64,000 nucleotides of DNA from Pseudomonadota bacterium (GCA_039028155.1 JBCCIS010000022.1:1-64000); one strand, 5' to 3'. Shown: positions 31,657 through 42,370, numbered from the stretch's first letter. Notes: generated by a model not told the origin, from the letters alone. A program made the numbers and translations.

Positions 31657-33858
31657 CTAGAAGAAGCTGTAGGGATCGATATCAACCTGCAACCTCATGG
31701 TGCCGCGCAGCTTCACTGGCTTCAGCCAGGCCCGGATGGCGCCTTGCAAGTCGACATCCCGGCGGGCATGAACCAGAAGCCGCCAGCGATAGCGCCCTCT
31801 GAGCAGGGCAAGCGGTGCCGGTGCCGGACCGAGCGTCTGGATCCCGTCGCCACGCGGCCCGTGCCGGGCGAGCTCGCGGGCAAGGCTGCGGACATCCGCC
31901 TCGCGTGTGCCGGACAGGATGATGCCGGCCAGTCGGCCGAAGGGCGGCATGCCGGCGGCGCGGCGTTGTTCCTTCAGGTAACCCAGGAAACCCTCGCGAT
32001 CGTCTGATGCCAGGGCGGTCAGGACCGGGTTTTCGGGATCATAGGTCTGCAGCAGGACCCGGCCCGGATGCTCGGCCCGCCCTGCCCGTCCGGCGACCTG
32101 GTGCAGAAGCTGCCAGGTGCGCTCCATGGCGCGCAGATCACCGCCTTCTAGCCCCAGGTCCGCATCGACCACGCCGACCACCGTCAACATCGGAAAGTGA
32201 TGGCCCTTGGCGGCGACCTGGGTACCGATCAACAGGTCGATCTCGCGCGCCTCGAACCGGGCGATCATCTCCTGGGTCGCGTCCGGCCCAACCAGCGTGT
32301 CCGACGACATGACCTCCGTACGGCAGTCAGGAAAGCGATGCTCGACTTCCTCCAGCAGACGCTCAACGCCGGGCCCGCAGGCGACCAGGCTGTCGGTACT
32401 GGAGCAAACTGGGCAGCTATCGGGTATCGGACCGCTGAAACCGCAGTGGTGGCACTGCAAGCGCCCGTAATGGCGGTGTTCAACGAGCCAGGCCGAACAA
32501 TTGGGACAGGCGAAGCGATGACCGCAGGTGCGACACAGGGTAAGCGGCGCGTATCCCCGGCGGTTGAGGAACAACAGCCCCTGCTCGCCTGCATCCAGTG
32601 CCGTCTGTATGGCGTCAATCAAGGGCGGCGACAGCCAGTGGCCTCGCTCGGTCCCGGCGCTGCGCATGTCGACGGCAGTGACATCCGGCAGGGTCGCCCC
32701 GCCATGGCGCTCAGCCAGCATTAAACCGCCGTACCGGCCAAGCTCCACGTTGACCAGAGTCTCCATCGACGGCGTCGCCGAACACAGGACGACCGGAAGG
32801 TCCTCCAGACGGCCCCTGACAACCGCCATGTCGCGGGCGTTGTAGCAGACGCCGTCCTCCTGCTTGAACGAACCGTCGTGTTCCTCGTCGACGACAATAA
32901 GGCCCAGCTTGGCGAATGGCAGGAAGAGGGCCGAACGCGCGCCGACGATGACACGGGCGCTGCCGTCGGCGACGGCGCGCCAGGCATCACGCCGTTTCTT
33001 GCGCGGCACGTCGGAATGCCAGACCACCGGTTCGGCGCCGAACCGTTCGGCAAAACGGCGCAGGAACTGCGCCGAAAGCGCGATCTCCGGCAACAGCACG
33101 AGGACCTGTTTGTCATGGCGTAGCGCCTCGGCGACCGCTTCGAAGTAAACCTCGGTTTTGCCCGATCCGGTGACGCCTTCCAGAAGCGTCGTCGCGAAAC
33201 CTCCGCGCTTCACCTGCATGGTCAGTTCGTCGGCAGCGACCGCCTGGTCGTCGGACAACACCGGTCCTTGCGCCTCGGGATCCGGCAGCGGAAGACGGGG
33301 TGCCGCAGGAAGCTCGACGATCTCGACAGTGCCCGTTTCGACCAGTCCCTTGATGACAGACGAGCCGACACCGGCTTCGCGCACGATGTCGGCTTTTTCC
33401 AACGGCGGTGCGTCCCGCAGCAAGTTGACGACCCGTTGCCTGGCCGGCGTCATGCGCGGCGGCAGGTCTCCGGCCCGTCGATAGGCCAGCCGCGGGCGCG
33501 GCGGATCGAGCGCCTCGCTGACGCGAAGCACCATGCGCAGAACGGCACCCGGGGAATTCACGGTGTAGCGGGCGACCCACTCCACAAAGTCGCGCAAGAT
33601 CGGCGACAACGGCGGCGCCGGCTTCACTTCAAGGATCGCTTTCAACTTTTCCGGCGCGACGTCGCCCAGAGGCTCACCCCACACAACGCCCAGAACGCTG
33701 CGCCCGCCAAGCGGCACCATGACGTAGCTGCCCGGAACAACATCAACGTCTTCGGGCACCAGATAGTCATAGAGCGCGTGAATGGGCAGCGGCAGCAGCA
33801 CACCGACACTGTCGCTGCCGACATCATCCGGGCGTGTTATGGCGTCACCGGGCAGCAT
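31657..33858 (-). CDS. priA: Primosomal replication helicase PriA
   Basis: PriA restarts stalled replication forks. The 733-residue protein has the N-terminal DNA-binding region (YDYLVPEDVDVVPGSYVMVP), Walker A in GVTGSGKTEV, the DEEH box in VVDEEHDGSFKQED, and a zinc-binding domain with cysteine pairs in CRTCGHRFACPNC and CHHCGFSG. Helicase motifs V-VI include VDADLGLEGGDLRA and QVAGRAGR. It is transcribed away from fsa, with a 65-bp divergent gap, and lies upstream of atpH. Confidence 0.97.
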   Translation of the reverse strand: MLPGDAITRPDDVGSDSVGVLLPLPIHALYDYLVPEDVDVVPGSYVMVPLGGRSVLGVVWGEPLGDVAPEKLKAILEVKPAPPLSPILRDFVEWVARYTVNSPGAVLRMVLRVSEALDPPRPRLAYRRAGDLPPRMTPARQRVVNLLRDAPPLEKADIVREAGVGSSVIKGLVETGTVEIVELPAAPRLPLPDPEAQGPVLSDDQAVAADELTMQVKRGGFATTLLEGVTGSGKTEVYFEAVAEALRHDKQVLVLLPEIALSAQFLRRFAERFGAEPVVWHSDVPRKKRRDAWRAVADGSARVIVGARSALFLPFAKLGLIVVDEEHDGSFKQEDGVCYNARDMAVVRGRLEDLPVVLCSATPSMETLVNVELGRYGGLMLAERHGGATLPDVTAVDMRSAGTERGHWLSPPLIDAIQTALDAGEQGLLFLNRRGYAPLTLCRTCGHRFACPNCSAWLVEHRHYGRLQCHHCGFSGPIPDSCPVCSSTDSLVACGPGVERLLEEVEHRFPDCRTEVMSSDTLVGPDATQEMIARFEAREIDLLIGTQVAAKGHHFPMLTVVGVVDADLGLEGGDLRAMERTWQLLHQVAGRAGRAEHPGRVLLQTYDPENPVLTALASDDREGFLGYLKEQRRAAGMPPFGRLAGIILSGTREADVRSLARELARHGPRGDGIQTLGPAPAPLALLRGRYRWRLLVHARRDVDLQGAIRAWLKPVKLRGTMRLQVDIDPYSFF

Positions 33859-33923
33859 CCGCTACACTTTCACATCAAATGCCGTTCATTCGTCCAGCCC
33901 CGAAGGGAGTGCTATAAAAGCCC

Positions 33924-34580
33924 ATGAAGTTCTTTGTTGATACAGCCGATGTGGCGGAGATCCGCGATCTCGCCGATACCGGTCTTCTGGACGGTGTAAC
34001 GACCAATCCTTCGCTTATCGCCAAATCGGGCGGCGATTTCGTGGAGGTTCTGAGAGAAATCTGTTCGGTCGTCGCCGGACCGGTGAGTGCGGAAGTCACC
34101 GCGACCGATGCCGACGGCATGGTGGCCGAAGGCAAAAAGCTTGCCCGGGTCGCCGACAACATCACCATCAAGGTACCGCTGACCTGGGACGGTCTGAAAG
34201 CCTGTCGGGCGATTACCCAGCACGGCACCAAGGTTAACGTGACGCTTTGTTTTTCCGCCAACCAGGCGCTCCTGGCAGCCAAGGCCGGGGCGACGTTCAT
34301 CTCGCCCTTCGTCGGGCGCCTGGACGATATCGGCCATGACGGCATGGAGTTGATCGCCGAGATCAAGACCATCTACGACAACTACGCGCATCTCGACACG
34401 GAAATCCTTGTCGCCTCAATCCGGTCACCGATGCATGTCAAACAGGCGGCCATGATCGGCGCCGACGTTGCAACGGTCCCGCCGGACGTGTTGCGCAAGC
34501 TGGCCAGCCACAGCCTGACCGACAAGGGCCTCGCGGCCTTCCTGGCTGACTGGCAGAAGACCGGCCAAGCCATCTTGTAG
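33924..34580 (+). CDS. fsa: Transaldolase / fructose-6-phosphate aldolase family (short form)
   Basis: This 218-residue protein is a short transaldolase of the MipB/TalC/FSA type, with the N-terminal [16 protein letters not shown], the GVTTNPSL loop and the Schiff-base lysine in [12 protein letters not shown]. It is probably a transaldolase of the pentose phosphate pathway; fructose-6-phosphate aldolase activity is the alternative. AAGGGAG lies 12 bases before the ATG and a TATAAA within the same leader may be a -10 element. It heads fsa-DUF484-xerC, a common Rhodospirillales order. Confidence 0.93.
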   Translation: MKFFVDTADVAEIRDLADTGLLDGVTTNPSLIAKSGGDFVEVLREICSVVAGPVSAEVTATDADGMVAEGKKLARVADNITIKVPLTWDGLKACRAITQHGTKVNVTLCFSANQALLAAKAGATFISPFVGRLDDIGHDGMELIAEIKTIYDNYAHLDTEILVASIRSPMHVKQAAMIGADVATVPPDVLRKLASHSLTDKGLAAFLADWQKTGQAIL

Positions 34581-34596
34581 GTCACGGAAAGGGACC

Positions 34597-35316
34597 ATGG
34601 ACACAAAACCGGACAGCGCCAGGCTCAACGAAGCGGATGACGTGACGCCGGAACGTGTCGAGCGGTTTCTGCGCGATCATCCCGACTTCCTGGCACAACG
34701 GCCGGAGCTGTTGCGCCAGATTGCCGCACCGTCGCGCGACCTCGGCGACAACGTCGCCGACTGGCAGGTCTTTCTGATCGACCGGCTGAAAGCCGACAAG
34801 GACGACATGCGCGAGGCGCAAGGCGCCCTGGTCGAGCGCACGCGCCGGCACCGCTCCCTTCAAGACCGTGTCCACGCGGCGTCGCTGACGTTGATGAGCG
34901 CGGCCGATCTGGATCACCTGGTCGAGATCGTGAACGCCGATGTCTCGATCCTGCTCGGCGTCGACGTCGTCAATCTGTGCGTCGAGACCGAAGCCATACA
35001 TGGTGCGGCCAGGATGACCGCCGGCGTGCGCTGTCTGACGCCTGGCACGGTGATGGACATCATGCAGGACGACCGCGACGTCATCCTGCGCCCGACCGAC
35101 GATGCGGATGAGCGCCTCTTCGCCGGCGCCGCACCGCTTGTTCGCTCCGAGGCCCTGGCGCGCTTCGGTGGCGAAGCCGATCTGCCCAATGGCATCCTGG
35201 CCTTGGGTTCGCGGCGAGACGATCACTTCTGCGCCGGCGATCCGGTCGAGCTTTATCGTTTCCTCGCCATGGTGCTCGACCGCTGCCTGCGCAAGAAACT
35301 GGGCCTGCGCGTCTGA
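34597..35316 (+). CDS. DUF484-family protein (GAF-like)
   Basis: This 239-residue protein belongs to DUF484. The N-terminus has the typical VERFLRDHPDFLAQRPELL. A short coiled segment with ERTRRHRSLQDRV follows, and then a GAF-like domain ending in LYRFLAMVLDRCLRKKL. Its role is unknown, but it is almost always next to xerC, which follows here. A GGAAAGGG ribosome-binding site precedes the ATG. Confidence 0.93.
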   Translation: MDTKPDSARLNEADDVTPERVERFLRDHPDFLAQRPELLRQIAAPSRDLGDNVADWQVFLIDRLKADKDDMREAQGALVERTRRHRSLQDRVHAASLTLMSAADLDHLVEIVNADVSILLGVDVVNLCVETEAIHGAARMTAGVRCLTPGTVMDIMQDDRDVILRPTDDADERLFAGAAPLVRSEALARFGGEADLPNGILALGSRRDDHFCAGDPVELYRFLAMVLDRCLRKKLGLRV

Positions 35317-35345
35317 GCACGCGGCCTCACGACCTCGACGAGGCG

Positions 35346-36236
35346 GTGCGTCTGTGGCGTGACCGTCTGAGCGACGAACGCCGCGCGTCCGGCCATACGG
35401 TCCAAGCCTATCAAAGCGACCTCGCGCAGTTCCTCGCCTTCCTGACCGACCATCAGGGTGCGGCGCCTGACTTCGCCATGCTGGCAGCCATGAAGCCCGC
35501 CGACTTCCGCGCCTGGCTTGCCCAGCGCAGCCGCGACGGACGCGCCAAGACGTCAACCGCGCGGGCGCTGTCGACCGTACGCAGCTTTTTCCGCTTTCTG
35601 GAGCGCGAAGGGCTGGTCGGCAACGCTGCCATCGGCGCGGTGCGCTCGCCGCGCTTGCCGCGCCAAGTACCGCGCCCGCTGAACGAGTCGGAGGCCGGCG
35701 AGATGGTCGAACTCGCCGAGTCGCTGACCGACGAGCCGTGGGTCGCCGCGCGCGATGTCGCCATCATGCTCTTGATGTATGGCTGCGGCATGCGCATTGG
35801 CGAGGTGCTGGGATTGACGGTTGGCCAGGTCAGTGGCGGCCGGGACGTCCTGGTCGTGCGCGGCAAGGGTGACAAGGAACGCATGGTGCCGCTGCTGCCG
35901 GTCGTGCGCGAGGCGCTGGACGACTATGTCGGGCGCCGCCCCTTTGCCGGCGACAACGCTCAGCCCCTGTTCGTCGGGGTGCGCGGCAAGCGCCTACAGC
36001 CGGGTGTCGTGCAAAGACGGTTCCGTCATCTGCGCGCCGCCCTTGGCCTGCCGACGACGGCGACGCCGCACGCCATGCGCCACAGTTTTGCGACCCACTT
36101 GCTGGGCGGCGGCGCGGATCTGCGCACGATCCAGGAACTGCTGGGGCACGCCAGCCTCTCGACGACGCAGCGTTACACCGATGTCGACGCCGAGAACCTG
36201 ATGAAGATCTACCGGAGCACACACCCCCGCGCTTAG
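35346..36236 (+). CDS. xerC: Tyrosine recombinase XerC
   Basis: XerC with XerD resolves chromosome dimers at dif. The N-terminal SAM-like domain (ERRASGHTVQAYQSDLAQF) and the catalytic domain are complete. Catalytic residues are visible as the arginine in GCGMRIGEVL, HAMRHSFATHLL, LGHASLSTTQ and the tyrosine of RYTDVD. The GTG at 35346 is the first usual start codon, but the frame is open further upstream (a CTG at 35313 overlaps DUF484), so the true start may be earlier. The stop overlaps the convergent MFS gene by 4 bp. Confidence 0.95.
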   Translation: MRLWRDRLSDERRASGHTVQAYQSDLAQFLAFLTDHQGAAPDFAMLAAMKPADFRAWLAQRSRDGRAKTSTARALSTVRSFFRFLEREGLVGNAAIGAVRSPRLPRQVPRPLNESEAGEMVELAESLTDEPWVAARDVAIMLLMYGCGMRIGEVLGLTVGQVSGGRDVLVVRGKGDKERMVPLLPVVREALDDYVGRRPFAGDNAQPLFVGVRGKRLQPGVVQRRFRHLRAALGLPTTATPHAMRHSFATHLLGGGADLRTIQELLGHASLSTTQRYTDVDAENLMKIYRSTHPRA

Positions 36237-37450
36237 GTTTTGCGCCGCCCCAACAGCAGTAAAGCCGCCATACCGACCAGGCCCATGGCCCCCATGGTGC
36301 CGAACGCGAACACCCATGTTGTCACGGTGATGGAACCGCCGGCGCTGTCCAGCACGACGCCGACGAGAGTCGGTGACAGGAAGGCGGCACCGAAACCGAA
36401 CATCGAGTGGACGGCCATGGTCGCGCCGCGATAGCCCGGCGGCGCCGCCGCGACCGCGCCGGCGGTGATCGATGCCGAATCGGCCTGAATGGTCAGCGCG
36501 AAGATCATGCAGGCGACAACCGCAACCCAGAACGGAAGTGCCGCCGAAAAGCCAACGACCAAGCTGGTCGCGAAAGACACGCCAATCGCGATCAGCACCA
36601 GGCGCCGGCGGCCAATGCGCATGGCAACCTCGTTGCCGCCGATGCTGGAGACAACCGCAATCAAAGAGACCAGGGTCGCCATGACGGTGGCATCGACCTC
36701 CGCGCGTGCCATGGTCGATCCCAGCGTCGCGCTGAAAACGAGAAACGGCACGAGCCACGAGCGCATGGCGAATAGCTCAGCCGTGTGACCGGCATAGGTG
36801 AGCACGTAACCCATCACATGGCGGTCGGCGAAGACCGGACGAAAGTCGAACACATGGGATCTGGGTCTGGCCCTCGCCTCAATGTGTCGAGGCGCCAAAC
36901 ACAGCCACAACAGCGTACCGCCGATGACAGGGCCTATGGCGGCGATCAAGAATGCCGTACGCCAGTCGGTCAACTCCAACGCATAGCCGGCCAGAACGTA
37001 TGACACCGCCGAACCGACACTGAACGAGGATGTGTAGTAGGCGACGGCGCGCGACTGCAGCCGATCGCTGATGCGGTCAGTCAGGGCGCGCAGGCCGGGC
37101 ATGTAGGTGCCGGCCAATCCAATGCCGGCGACAAACCGCCACAGAATGGCGCCCCAGAACCCTTCGGCAAACAAGCCGAAGCCGATCAAGCCCAGTGCCG
37201 CGAAGGCCATGCCGACCAGGACGATCAGCCGGGCATCGACCCGGTCGGTGATGGTTGCCAACAGGGGCACGGCGACCATGTAGCCGGCGAACAGCGTGCC
37301 GCTGATCCACCCCGCTTGCTCATTCGAGAGCATCCAAGCCGGTTGCAGGATCGGCTGCAGCGACCAGTAGGTCGCAAAGCCGGTCATGCCGAGTACCTGG
37401 ATAACGCACATGACTGCGACCAGCGTTACCGGCCGCAGGTTACGGAACAC
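36233..37450 (-). CDS. MFS transporter
   Basis: The 405-residue protein is a Major Facilitator Superfamily permease with about twelve hydrophobic segments. The loop 2-3 signature appears as YMVAVPLLATITDRVDARL and a related motif near the middle is MRIGRRRLVLIAIG. It begins with two short basic residues, MFRNLRPVTLVAVM. The substrate cannot be told from the sequence. It converges with xerC and lies 14 bp downstream of the AsmA gene, so the two could share a transcript. Confidence 0.88.
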   Translation of the reverse strand: MFRNLRPVTLVAVMCVIQVLGMTGFATYWSLQPILQPAWMLSNEQAGWISGTLFAGYMVAVPLLATITDRVDARLIVLVGMAFAALGLIGFGLFAEGFWGAILWRFVAGIGLAGTYMPGLRALTDRISDRLQSRAVAYYTSSFSVGSAVSYVLAGYALELTDWRTAFLIAAIGPVIGGTLLWLCLAPRHIEARARPRSHVFDFRPVFADRHVMGYVLTYAGHTAELFAMRSWLVPFLVFSATLGSTMARAEVDATVMATLVSLIAVVSSIGGNEVAMRIGRRRLVLIAIGVSFATSLVVGFSAALPFWVAVVACMIFALTIQADSASITAGAVAAAPPGYRGATMAVHSMFGFGAAFLSPTLVGVVLDSAGGSITVTTWVFAFGTMGAMGLVGMAALLLLGRRKT

Positions 37451-37464
37451 GGTGTATCCGGCTG

Positions 37465-39474
37465 TCAGTCGCCGAACAGGCTATCGATCTCGTTGCCGAT
37501 GTCGTCGACCGCGGTGCCGACCGCGCCGGCCGCGTCGTCGACGACTTCACCAGCTTCGTTGACCACACCGCCGCCGTTGTCGCCCGAGCCTTCGGTGTTG
37601 GCATTGGCCGTGACACAGCCGTGATCACCGCCGCCCAGATCACCAAGACTGAGCAGAAGCGCCGGCGGGAAGATCGTCGCACCCAGCAGGCCGCCGACCT
37701 TGAGCGCCAGGGCCGCCTCGTCGGGCGTAAAGCTGGGCGACGCCAGCGTGCCACCAACCCGCACCGGCACGGCGACGCTGAGCGAGACATCCTTGGACTT
37801 TGGCGTGATCAGAAGGTCGATGGTCTCCTTGCCCAGATCGATCTTGCCCTCGCCAACAACGGTCGAGAACTGCGTGTCGATCAAGAATACCTTCTGTTCG
37901 GCGATACCGTCCTTGATGTCGTAGTCGATGGCCAGGCAGTTAAGCGTCGCCGCTTCGGTACCGCTGGTGATCAGCGTGCCGATCAACGCGTTGCTGCCGC
38001 CCATCAGCAGCTCCAATCCACCGGTGTCGAGCTGGCCTTCTTCCATCAACAGCGAGGCTTCGCCGTTCAACGACGCCATGATGGCCGCGATTGAATCGCC
38101 GGTGCCGTTCACGTCGACCTTCAGGTCGCCGTCGCCCGACAGCATCTCGGTCACAGCGGCATCCTTCAGCATTTGCCCGACGTTCAGACTGTCGGCCGTC
38201 ATCTTCAGCACCATGGCCGGCGTCGCCGAGCTGGCGTTGAGGTCAAGGCTTGATGAGACCGTGCTGCCGGCCACCGTCGCCGTCATGCCATCCATCTTCA
38301 GGTCACCGGACGTCAGCTTGATGGGCAGCACGACATCCTTGGCCACCATGACGGGCGTTTTGAGGGTCGTGATCGTGATTTCGATGTCGGCGTCGACCGC
38401 CTTGAGGCCGTCGACCGGAAGCGGATCGGACGGGAATACCTTGCCGGATGAATCGGACGATGCTTCACCCTCTCCGCCACCGCCAAAGACCGACACATCA
38501 AGCTCTTCGACCGCCAGCTTGCCGCCGATGGACGGTCGGTCGCCCGACTGGTCGACCGAGATATCGCCGGTCGCCTTGATACCCGCCACGTCGGCCGTCA
38601 GGCCGGTCAGATCGAAGGTTTCGAAGTTGCCCTTGACGTGGCCGGCGACCTTCAGCGCGCCATCGAATGGCAGCGTGACCCCGGCAACGCTGGCGGCCTT
38701 TGACGGGTCGTCGCTGGAAACATCCAAGTCGAGGTCAAGATTGCCGGCCGACGAAACGGCGCCGACCGTGCCCTTCAGCGTCATGGTGACACCATAGGCG
38801 GTAATCGCCAGGTCGACGGGCGCGGTGTCGTCGCCCATCAGGGCATCCAGGCTGCCGGCAACGCCGCTGACCGTCAGGCCCTCATCGTCCGAGGTCGCCT
38901 TGAGATCGATGTTGAGGGGGCCGGATGGCGAATCCGTGCTGAGCTCGACGCTTTCGATATCGACCTTTTGTTTCTCGCCGGTCACGCCGTCGAGATAGGT
39001 GATCGACGCGTCTGTGATTTCCATGCCGTCGATACGCGGCAATAACATCTTGTCGGTGGCCACCTCGTCGCCGGCGTCCTGGGCGCCGAACTGCCAGTTG
39101 CCGACACCGTCGCTGTTCGTCTCAAGCAGGATCTCCGCGCCATCGACTGTCAGGCTGACGATGTGGATGTCACCGCTAAGCAGCGGCAAGAGTGCGACCT
39201 GAACGTCGAGCTCCTTGGCCTTGACCATTTGGGGCTGGGTACCCCACTCAGCGTTCGACAGTTCGACATCGCGCGCGACAATGGTCGGCCTGAGCGAGAT
39301 ACCAAGCTCCAAATCGCCGCCCAGCGTCAGCTGGCGACCCGTCGCGTCTTTGACGACGTCCTGGATATCGCTGCGGTAATCGTTGGGATCGACCGTCGCG
39401 ACCGCGATGACGAGGCCAACGATGACGATGACGACAAGGCCGACGAGGCCGAGGAGAATAGTTTTCAGGCGCAT
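37465..39474 (-). CDS. AsmA-family membrane-anchored periplasmic protein
   Basis: This 669-residue protein has one N-terminal membrane anchor (ILLGLVGLVVIVIVGLVI), then AsmA-type beta-rich repeats that start DVVKDATGRQLTLGGDLEL and end with the AsmA C-terminal pattern IDLGKETIDLLITPKSK. AsmA relatives are thought to help lipid transport between membranes. The last 70 residues are rich in Gly, Asn and acidic residues (NTEGSGDNGGG). It lies between lpd and the MFS gene on the minus strand, 18 bp after lpd. Confidence 0.88.
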   Translation of the reverse strand: MRLKTILLGLVGLVVIVIVGLVIAVATVDPNDYRSDIQDVVKDATGRQLTLGGDLELGISLRPTIVARDVELSNAEWGTQPQMVKAKELDVQVALLPLLSGDIHIVSLTVDGAEILLETNSDGVGNWQFGAQDAGDEVATDKMLLPRIDGMEITDASITYLDGVTGEKQKVDIESVELSTDSPSGPLNIDLKATSDDEGLTVSGVAGSLDALMGDDTAPVDLAITAYGVTMTLKGTVGAVSSAGNLDLDLDVSSDDPSKAASVAGVTLPFDGALKVAGHVKGNFETFDLTGLTADVAGIKATGDISVDQSGDRPSIGGKLAVEELDVSVFGGGGEGEASSDSSGKVFPSDPLPVDGLKAVDADIEITITTLKTPVMVAKDVVLPIKLTSGDLKMDGMTATVAGSTVSSSLDLNASSATPAMVLKMTADSLNVGQMLKDAAVTEMLSGDGDLKVDVNGTGDSIAAIMASLNGEASLLMEEGQLDTGGLELLMGGSNALIGTLITSGTEAATLNCLAIDYDIKDGIAEQKVFLIDTQFSTVVGEGKIDLGKETIDLLITPKSKDVSLSVAVPVRVGGTLASPSFTPDEAALALKVGGLLGATIFPPALLLSLGDLGGGDHGCVTANANTEGSGDNGGGVVNEAGEVVDDAAGAVGTAVDDIGNEIDSLFGD

Positions 39475-39492
39475 GACCGCCTCCCAAAATGT

Positions 39493-40899
39493 CTAAATGT
39501 GAATAGCGCGCTTGCCGACCGCCAAGGCGGCTTCCTTGACCGCTTCGGAGAACGTCGGGTGCGCATGACAGGTGCGCGCGATGTCTTCTGCTGAGCCGCC
39601 GAACTCCATCGCCACCGCCGCCTCGGCAATCAACTCGCCGGCGTTGGCACCGATGATGTGCACACCAAGCACCCGATCGGTCTTGGCATCCGCCAGGATC
39701 TTAACGAACCCCGCCGTTTGGTCATAGGTGCGCGCCCGGCTGTTCGCCAGGAAGGGAAACATGCCGGCGACGTAATCAACCCCTTCCGCCTTTAGTTCTT
39801 CCTCGGTCTTGCCGACACCAGCGGCTTCGGGATCGGTATAGACGACGCCAGGAATGACGCCGTAGTTCACGTGACCTGCCTGTCCGGCGATGATCTCGGC
39901 GACAGCGACACCTTCGTCCTCGCCCTTATGCGCCAGCATCGGACCGCGCACGCAGTCGCCAATCGCATAAATGCCGTCGATGGTGGTGCGGAAGTGATCG
40001 TCGATCTCGACCATGCCGCGGCTGTCCAAAACGACACCGACGTCTTCGAGGCCCAGGCCAGCCGTATAGGCGCGACGGCCGACAGCGACCAAAACAACAT
40101 CACAGTCCACAGTCTCGCTGTCGCCGCCCTGTGCCGGTTCGACTTTGACTCTAAGGCTGCTCTTCGTTGCCTCGACACCGGTCACCTTGGTGCCAAGGCG
40201 GAACGTCATGCCCTGGCGCTTCAGGAGTTTCTGGAATTCCTTGGCGACATCGCCGTCCATGGTCGGCGTGATGCGGTCGAGGAACTCGACGACCGTGACC
40301 TCGCTACCCAGGCGCCGCCACACCGAACCCATCTCCAGACCGATATAGCCGGCGCCAATGACGATCATGTGTTTGGGCACCTGCTTCAGTGACAACGCCC
40401 CGGTCGACGAGACAACGCGCTCTTCGTCGATCTCGATGCCGGGCAGACTGACCGGCTCCGACCCCGTCGCAATAATGATGTTCTTGGCCGTCAGGGTGTG
40501 GCTCTCGCCATCGCCGGCAACCACGACGGTCTGTTTGCCGGTCAGGGTCGCCGCGCCATAGAAGGGCGTGATCTTGTTCTTCTTGAACAAACCGGCGACA
40601 CCCTTGGTCAGCGTATCCACGACCTTGTCCTTGCGTTTCATCATGGCAGCCAGGTCGAGGTCGACGCCCTTGACGGCGATGCCGTGATGACCCAGATGGC
40701 TGGCCGTCTGCTCATAAAGCTCGGATGACTGCAACAATGCCTTGGAGGGAATGCACCCGACGTTCAGACAGGTCCCGCCCAATGTCTTGCGCTTTTCGAC
40801 CACAGCGGTCTTCAGGCCCAGTTGGGCGCAGCGAATGGCGCAGACGTAACCCGCCGGACCGGCACCGATGACGACGACATCGAACGCTTGTTCGCTCAT
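39493..40899 (-). CDS. lpdA: Dihydrolipoyl dehydrogenase (E3)
   Basis: E3 reoxidises the lipoyl group of 2-oxoacid dehydrogenases. The 468-residue protein has FAD motif [14 protein letters not shown], the redox-active pair in [13 protein letters not shown], the NAD motif [13 protein letters not shown], and the C-terminal [15 protein letters not shown] with the catalytic histidine. It follows sucB on the minus strand but behind a terminator, so it may be partly separately expressed. Confidence 0.98.
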   Translation of the reverse strand: MSEQAFDVVVIGAGPAGYVCAIRCAQLGLKTAVVEKRKTLGGTCLNVGCIPSKALLQSSELYEQTASHLGHHGIAVKGVDLDLAAMMKRKDKVVDTLTKGVAGLFKKNKITPFYGAATLTGKQTVVVAGDGESHTLTAKNIIIATGSEPVSLPGIEIDEERVVSSTGALSLKQVPKHMIVIGAGYIGLEMGSVWRRLGSEVTVVEFLDRITPTMDGDVAKEFQKLLKRQGMTFRLGTKVTGVEATKSSLRVKVEPAQGGDSETVDCDVVLVAVGRRAYTAGLGLEDVGVVLDSRGMVEIDDHFRTTIDGIYAIGDCVRGPMLAHKGEDEGVAVAEIIAGQAGHVNYGVIPGVVYTDPEAAGVGKTEEELKAEGVDYVAGMFPFLANSRARTYDQTAGFVKILADAKTDRVLGVHIIGANAGELIAEAAVAMEFGGSAEDIARTCHAHPTFSEAVKEAALAVGKRAIHI

Positions 40900-41009
40900 G
40901 GCACTTCTTCCCTCCTCGTCCTCACGTCAGTCATACCCGGCCTGAGCGCCATGATCCATACTAGAGCGGAGTTGTGACGTTCAGCCGTAGAACAGGCCGC
41001 AGAGGCGCT

Positions 41010-41027
41010 CGGGTCGACAGGTCGACC
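41010..41027. repeat. Perfect palindrome between sucB and lpd
   Basis: GGGTCGAC and its complement flank an AG spacer, giving a perfect 8-bp inverted repeat. It lies just beyond the sucB terminator and about 110 bases upstream of the lpd start. It could be an operator for lpd or a second hairpin of the terminator. The remaining sequence up to lpd (41028-41032 and 40900-41009) shows no gene. Confidence 0.45.
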
Positions 41028-41032
41028 CCTCA

Positions 41033-41056
41033 CAAAAACCCTTCGGTTTCAAAGGG
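41033..41056 (-). terminator. Rho-independent terminator after sucB
   Basis: Read on the minus strand, ACCCTT and AAGGGT form a 6-bp stem around an 8-base loop and are followed by a run of T residues (41033-41036). It starts 8 bases after the sucB stop codon. The stem is short, so partial read-through into lpd is likely. Confidence 0.65.
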
Positions 41057-41064
41057 TAAAGGCG

Positions 41065-42333
41065 CTAAATGTCGAGCAGCAGGCGCTGGGGGTCCTCAAT
41101 CGCGTCCTTGATGCGCACCAGGAACGTGACGGCCTCACGACCGTCGATGATGCGGTGGTCGTAGCTCAGCGCCAGGTACATCATGGGTCGCGCTTCGATG
41201 GCGCCATCGACCACCATGGGACGTTCCTGAATTTTGTGCATACCCAGAATGCCCGACTGGGGTGGATTCAAAATTGGCGTCGACATCATGGAACCGAAGA
41301 TGCCGCCATTGGAGATGGTGAACGTACCGCCGGTCAAGTCGCCTGTCGTCAGTTCGCCTTCGCGCGCCTTGCGGCCCATCTCGTTGATCGTCTGCTCAAC
41401 TTCGGCAAACGACATCTTGTCGGCGTCGCGAAGCACGGGAACGATTAGGCCCTGGGGCGAGCTCACCGCGACGCCGATGTTGTAATAGTACTTGTAGACG
41501 ATCTCGTCGCCAGCGATCTCGCCATTGACGGCAGGGATGTCCTTCAGCGCCTGAACCGCGGCCTTGACGAAGAACGACATGAAACCCAGGCGTACACCGT
41601 GCTTCTTTTCGAACCGGTCGCGGTACTCCTTGCGGGCCGCCATGACCGCCGACATGTCGACCTCGTTGAAGGTCGTCAGCATGGCGGCGTTGTCCTGAGC
41701 GGCCTTCAGGCGCTCAGCAATGCTGCGGCGCAGCCGCGTCATCTTGACGCGCTTCTCGCGGCCCTCCGGATCGGCCGGCGTCGGCGGCACGATCGTTTTT
41801 GTCTTCTGCGGCGCGGCGGCGGCTGGTGTAGCGGCCGGCGCCGGCTCGGCAGCCTTCGGCGCCGTCGCAGGCGCGCTGTCGCTGGACTCCAGGAATGCAA
41901 GCACGTCGCCCTTTAGCAATCGGCCATCCTTGCCCGTGCCCTTGATGGCGCTGGGATCAAGGTTGTTCTCCTTGATAAGCTTGCTGACCGCCGGCGACAA
42001 CGCGATGTCGGCGCTATCGGCCTTGTCGGGCGCCGCGTCGGGCTCTTCGGCAACAGGCGTCTCGGCTGGCGCTTCCGGCGATGCGCCGCCTGCCGCCCCC
42101 TCGTTGAGGCGGGCCAATAAAGCGCCGACCTCCACGTCAGTGCCTTCACCGGCGACGACTTCGGCCAGGACACCGTCGGCTGGTGCGTAGACCTCCATGG
42201 TGACCTTGTCGGTCTCCAGTTCCACCAGGGCCTCGTCCATCTTGACGGCGTCGCCCTGCTTCTTGAACCAGTTGGCGACCGTCGCCTCCGTTACCGACTC
42301 ACCCAGCTGCGGAACCGTGATGTCGACTGTCAT
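41065..42333 (-). CDS. sucB: 2-oxoglutarate dehydrogenase E2 (dihydrolipoyl succinyltransferase)
   Basis: SucB transfers the succinyl group to CoA in the 2-oxoglutarate dehydrogenase complex. A single lipoyl domain holds the lysine in [13 protein letters not shown] (about K43). A Pro/Ala-rich linker leads to an E3/E1-binding domain starting [16 protein letters not shown] second linker precedes the catalytic domain with [12 protein letters not shown] near the C-terminus. Length 422 residues is normal. It lies 37 bp after sucA. Confidence 0.98.
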   Translation of the reverse strand: MTVDITVPQLGESVTEATVANWFKKQGDAVKMDEALVELETDKVTMEVYAPADGVLAEVVAGEGTDVEVGALLARLNEGAAGGASPEAPAETPVAEEPDAAPDKADSADIALSPAVSKLIKENNLDPSAIKGTGKDGRLLKGDVLAFLESSDSAPATAPKAAEPAPAATPAAAAPQKTKTIVPPTPADPEGREKRVKMTRLRRSIAERLKAAQDNAAMLTTFNEVDMSAVMAARKEYRDRFEKKHGVRLGFMSFFVKAAVQALKDIPAVNGEIAGDEIVYKYYYNIGVAVSSPQGLIVPVLRDADKMSFAEVEQTINEMGRKAREGELTTGDLTGGTFTISNGGIFGSMMSTPILNPPQSGILGMHKIQERPMVVDGAIEARPMMYLALSYDHRIIDGREAVTFLVRIKDAIEDPQRLLLDI

Positions 42334-42370
42334 CGTGCCTGTCCTCTGGCGATAAAGCGGGCGCGCGCCA

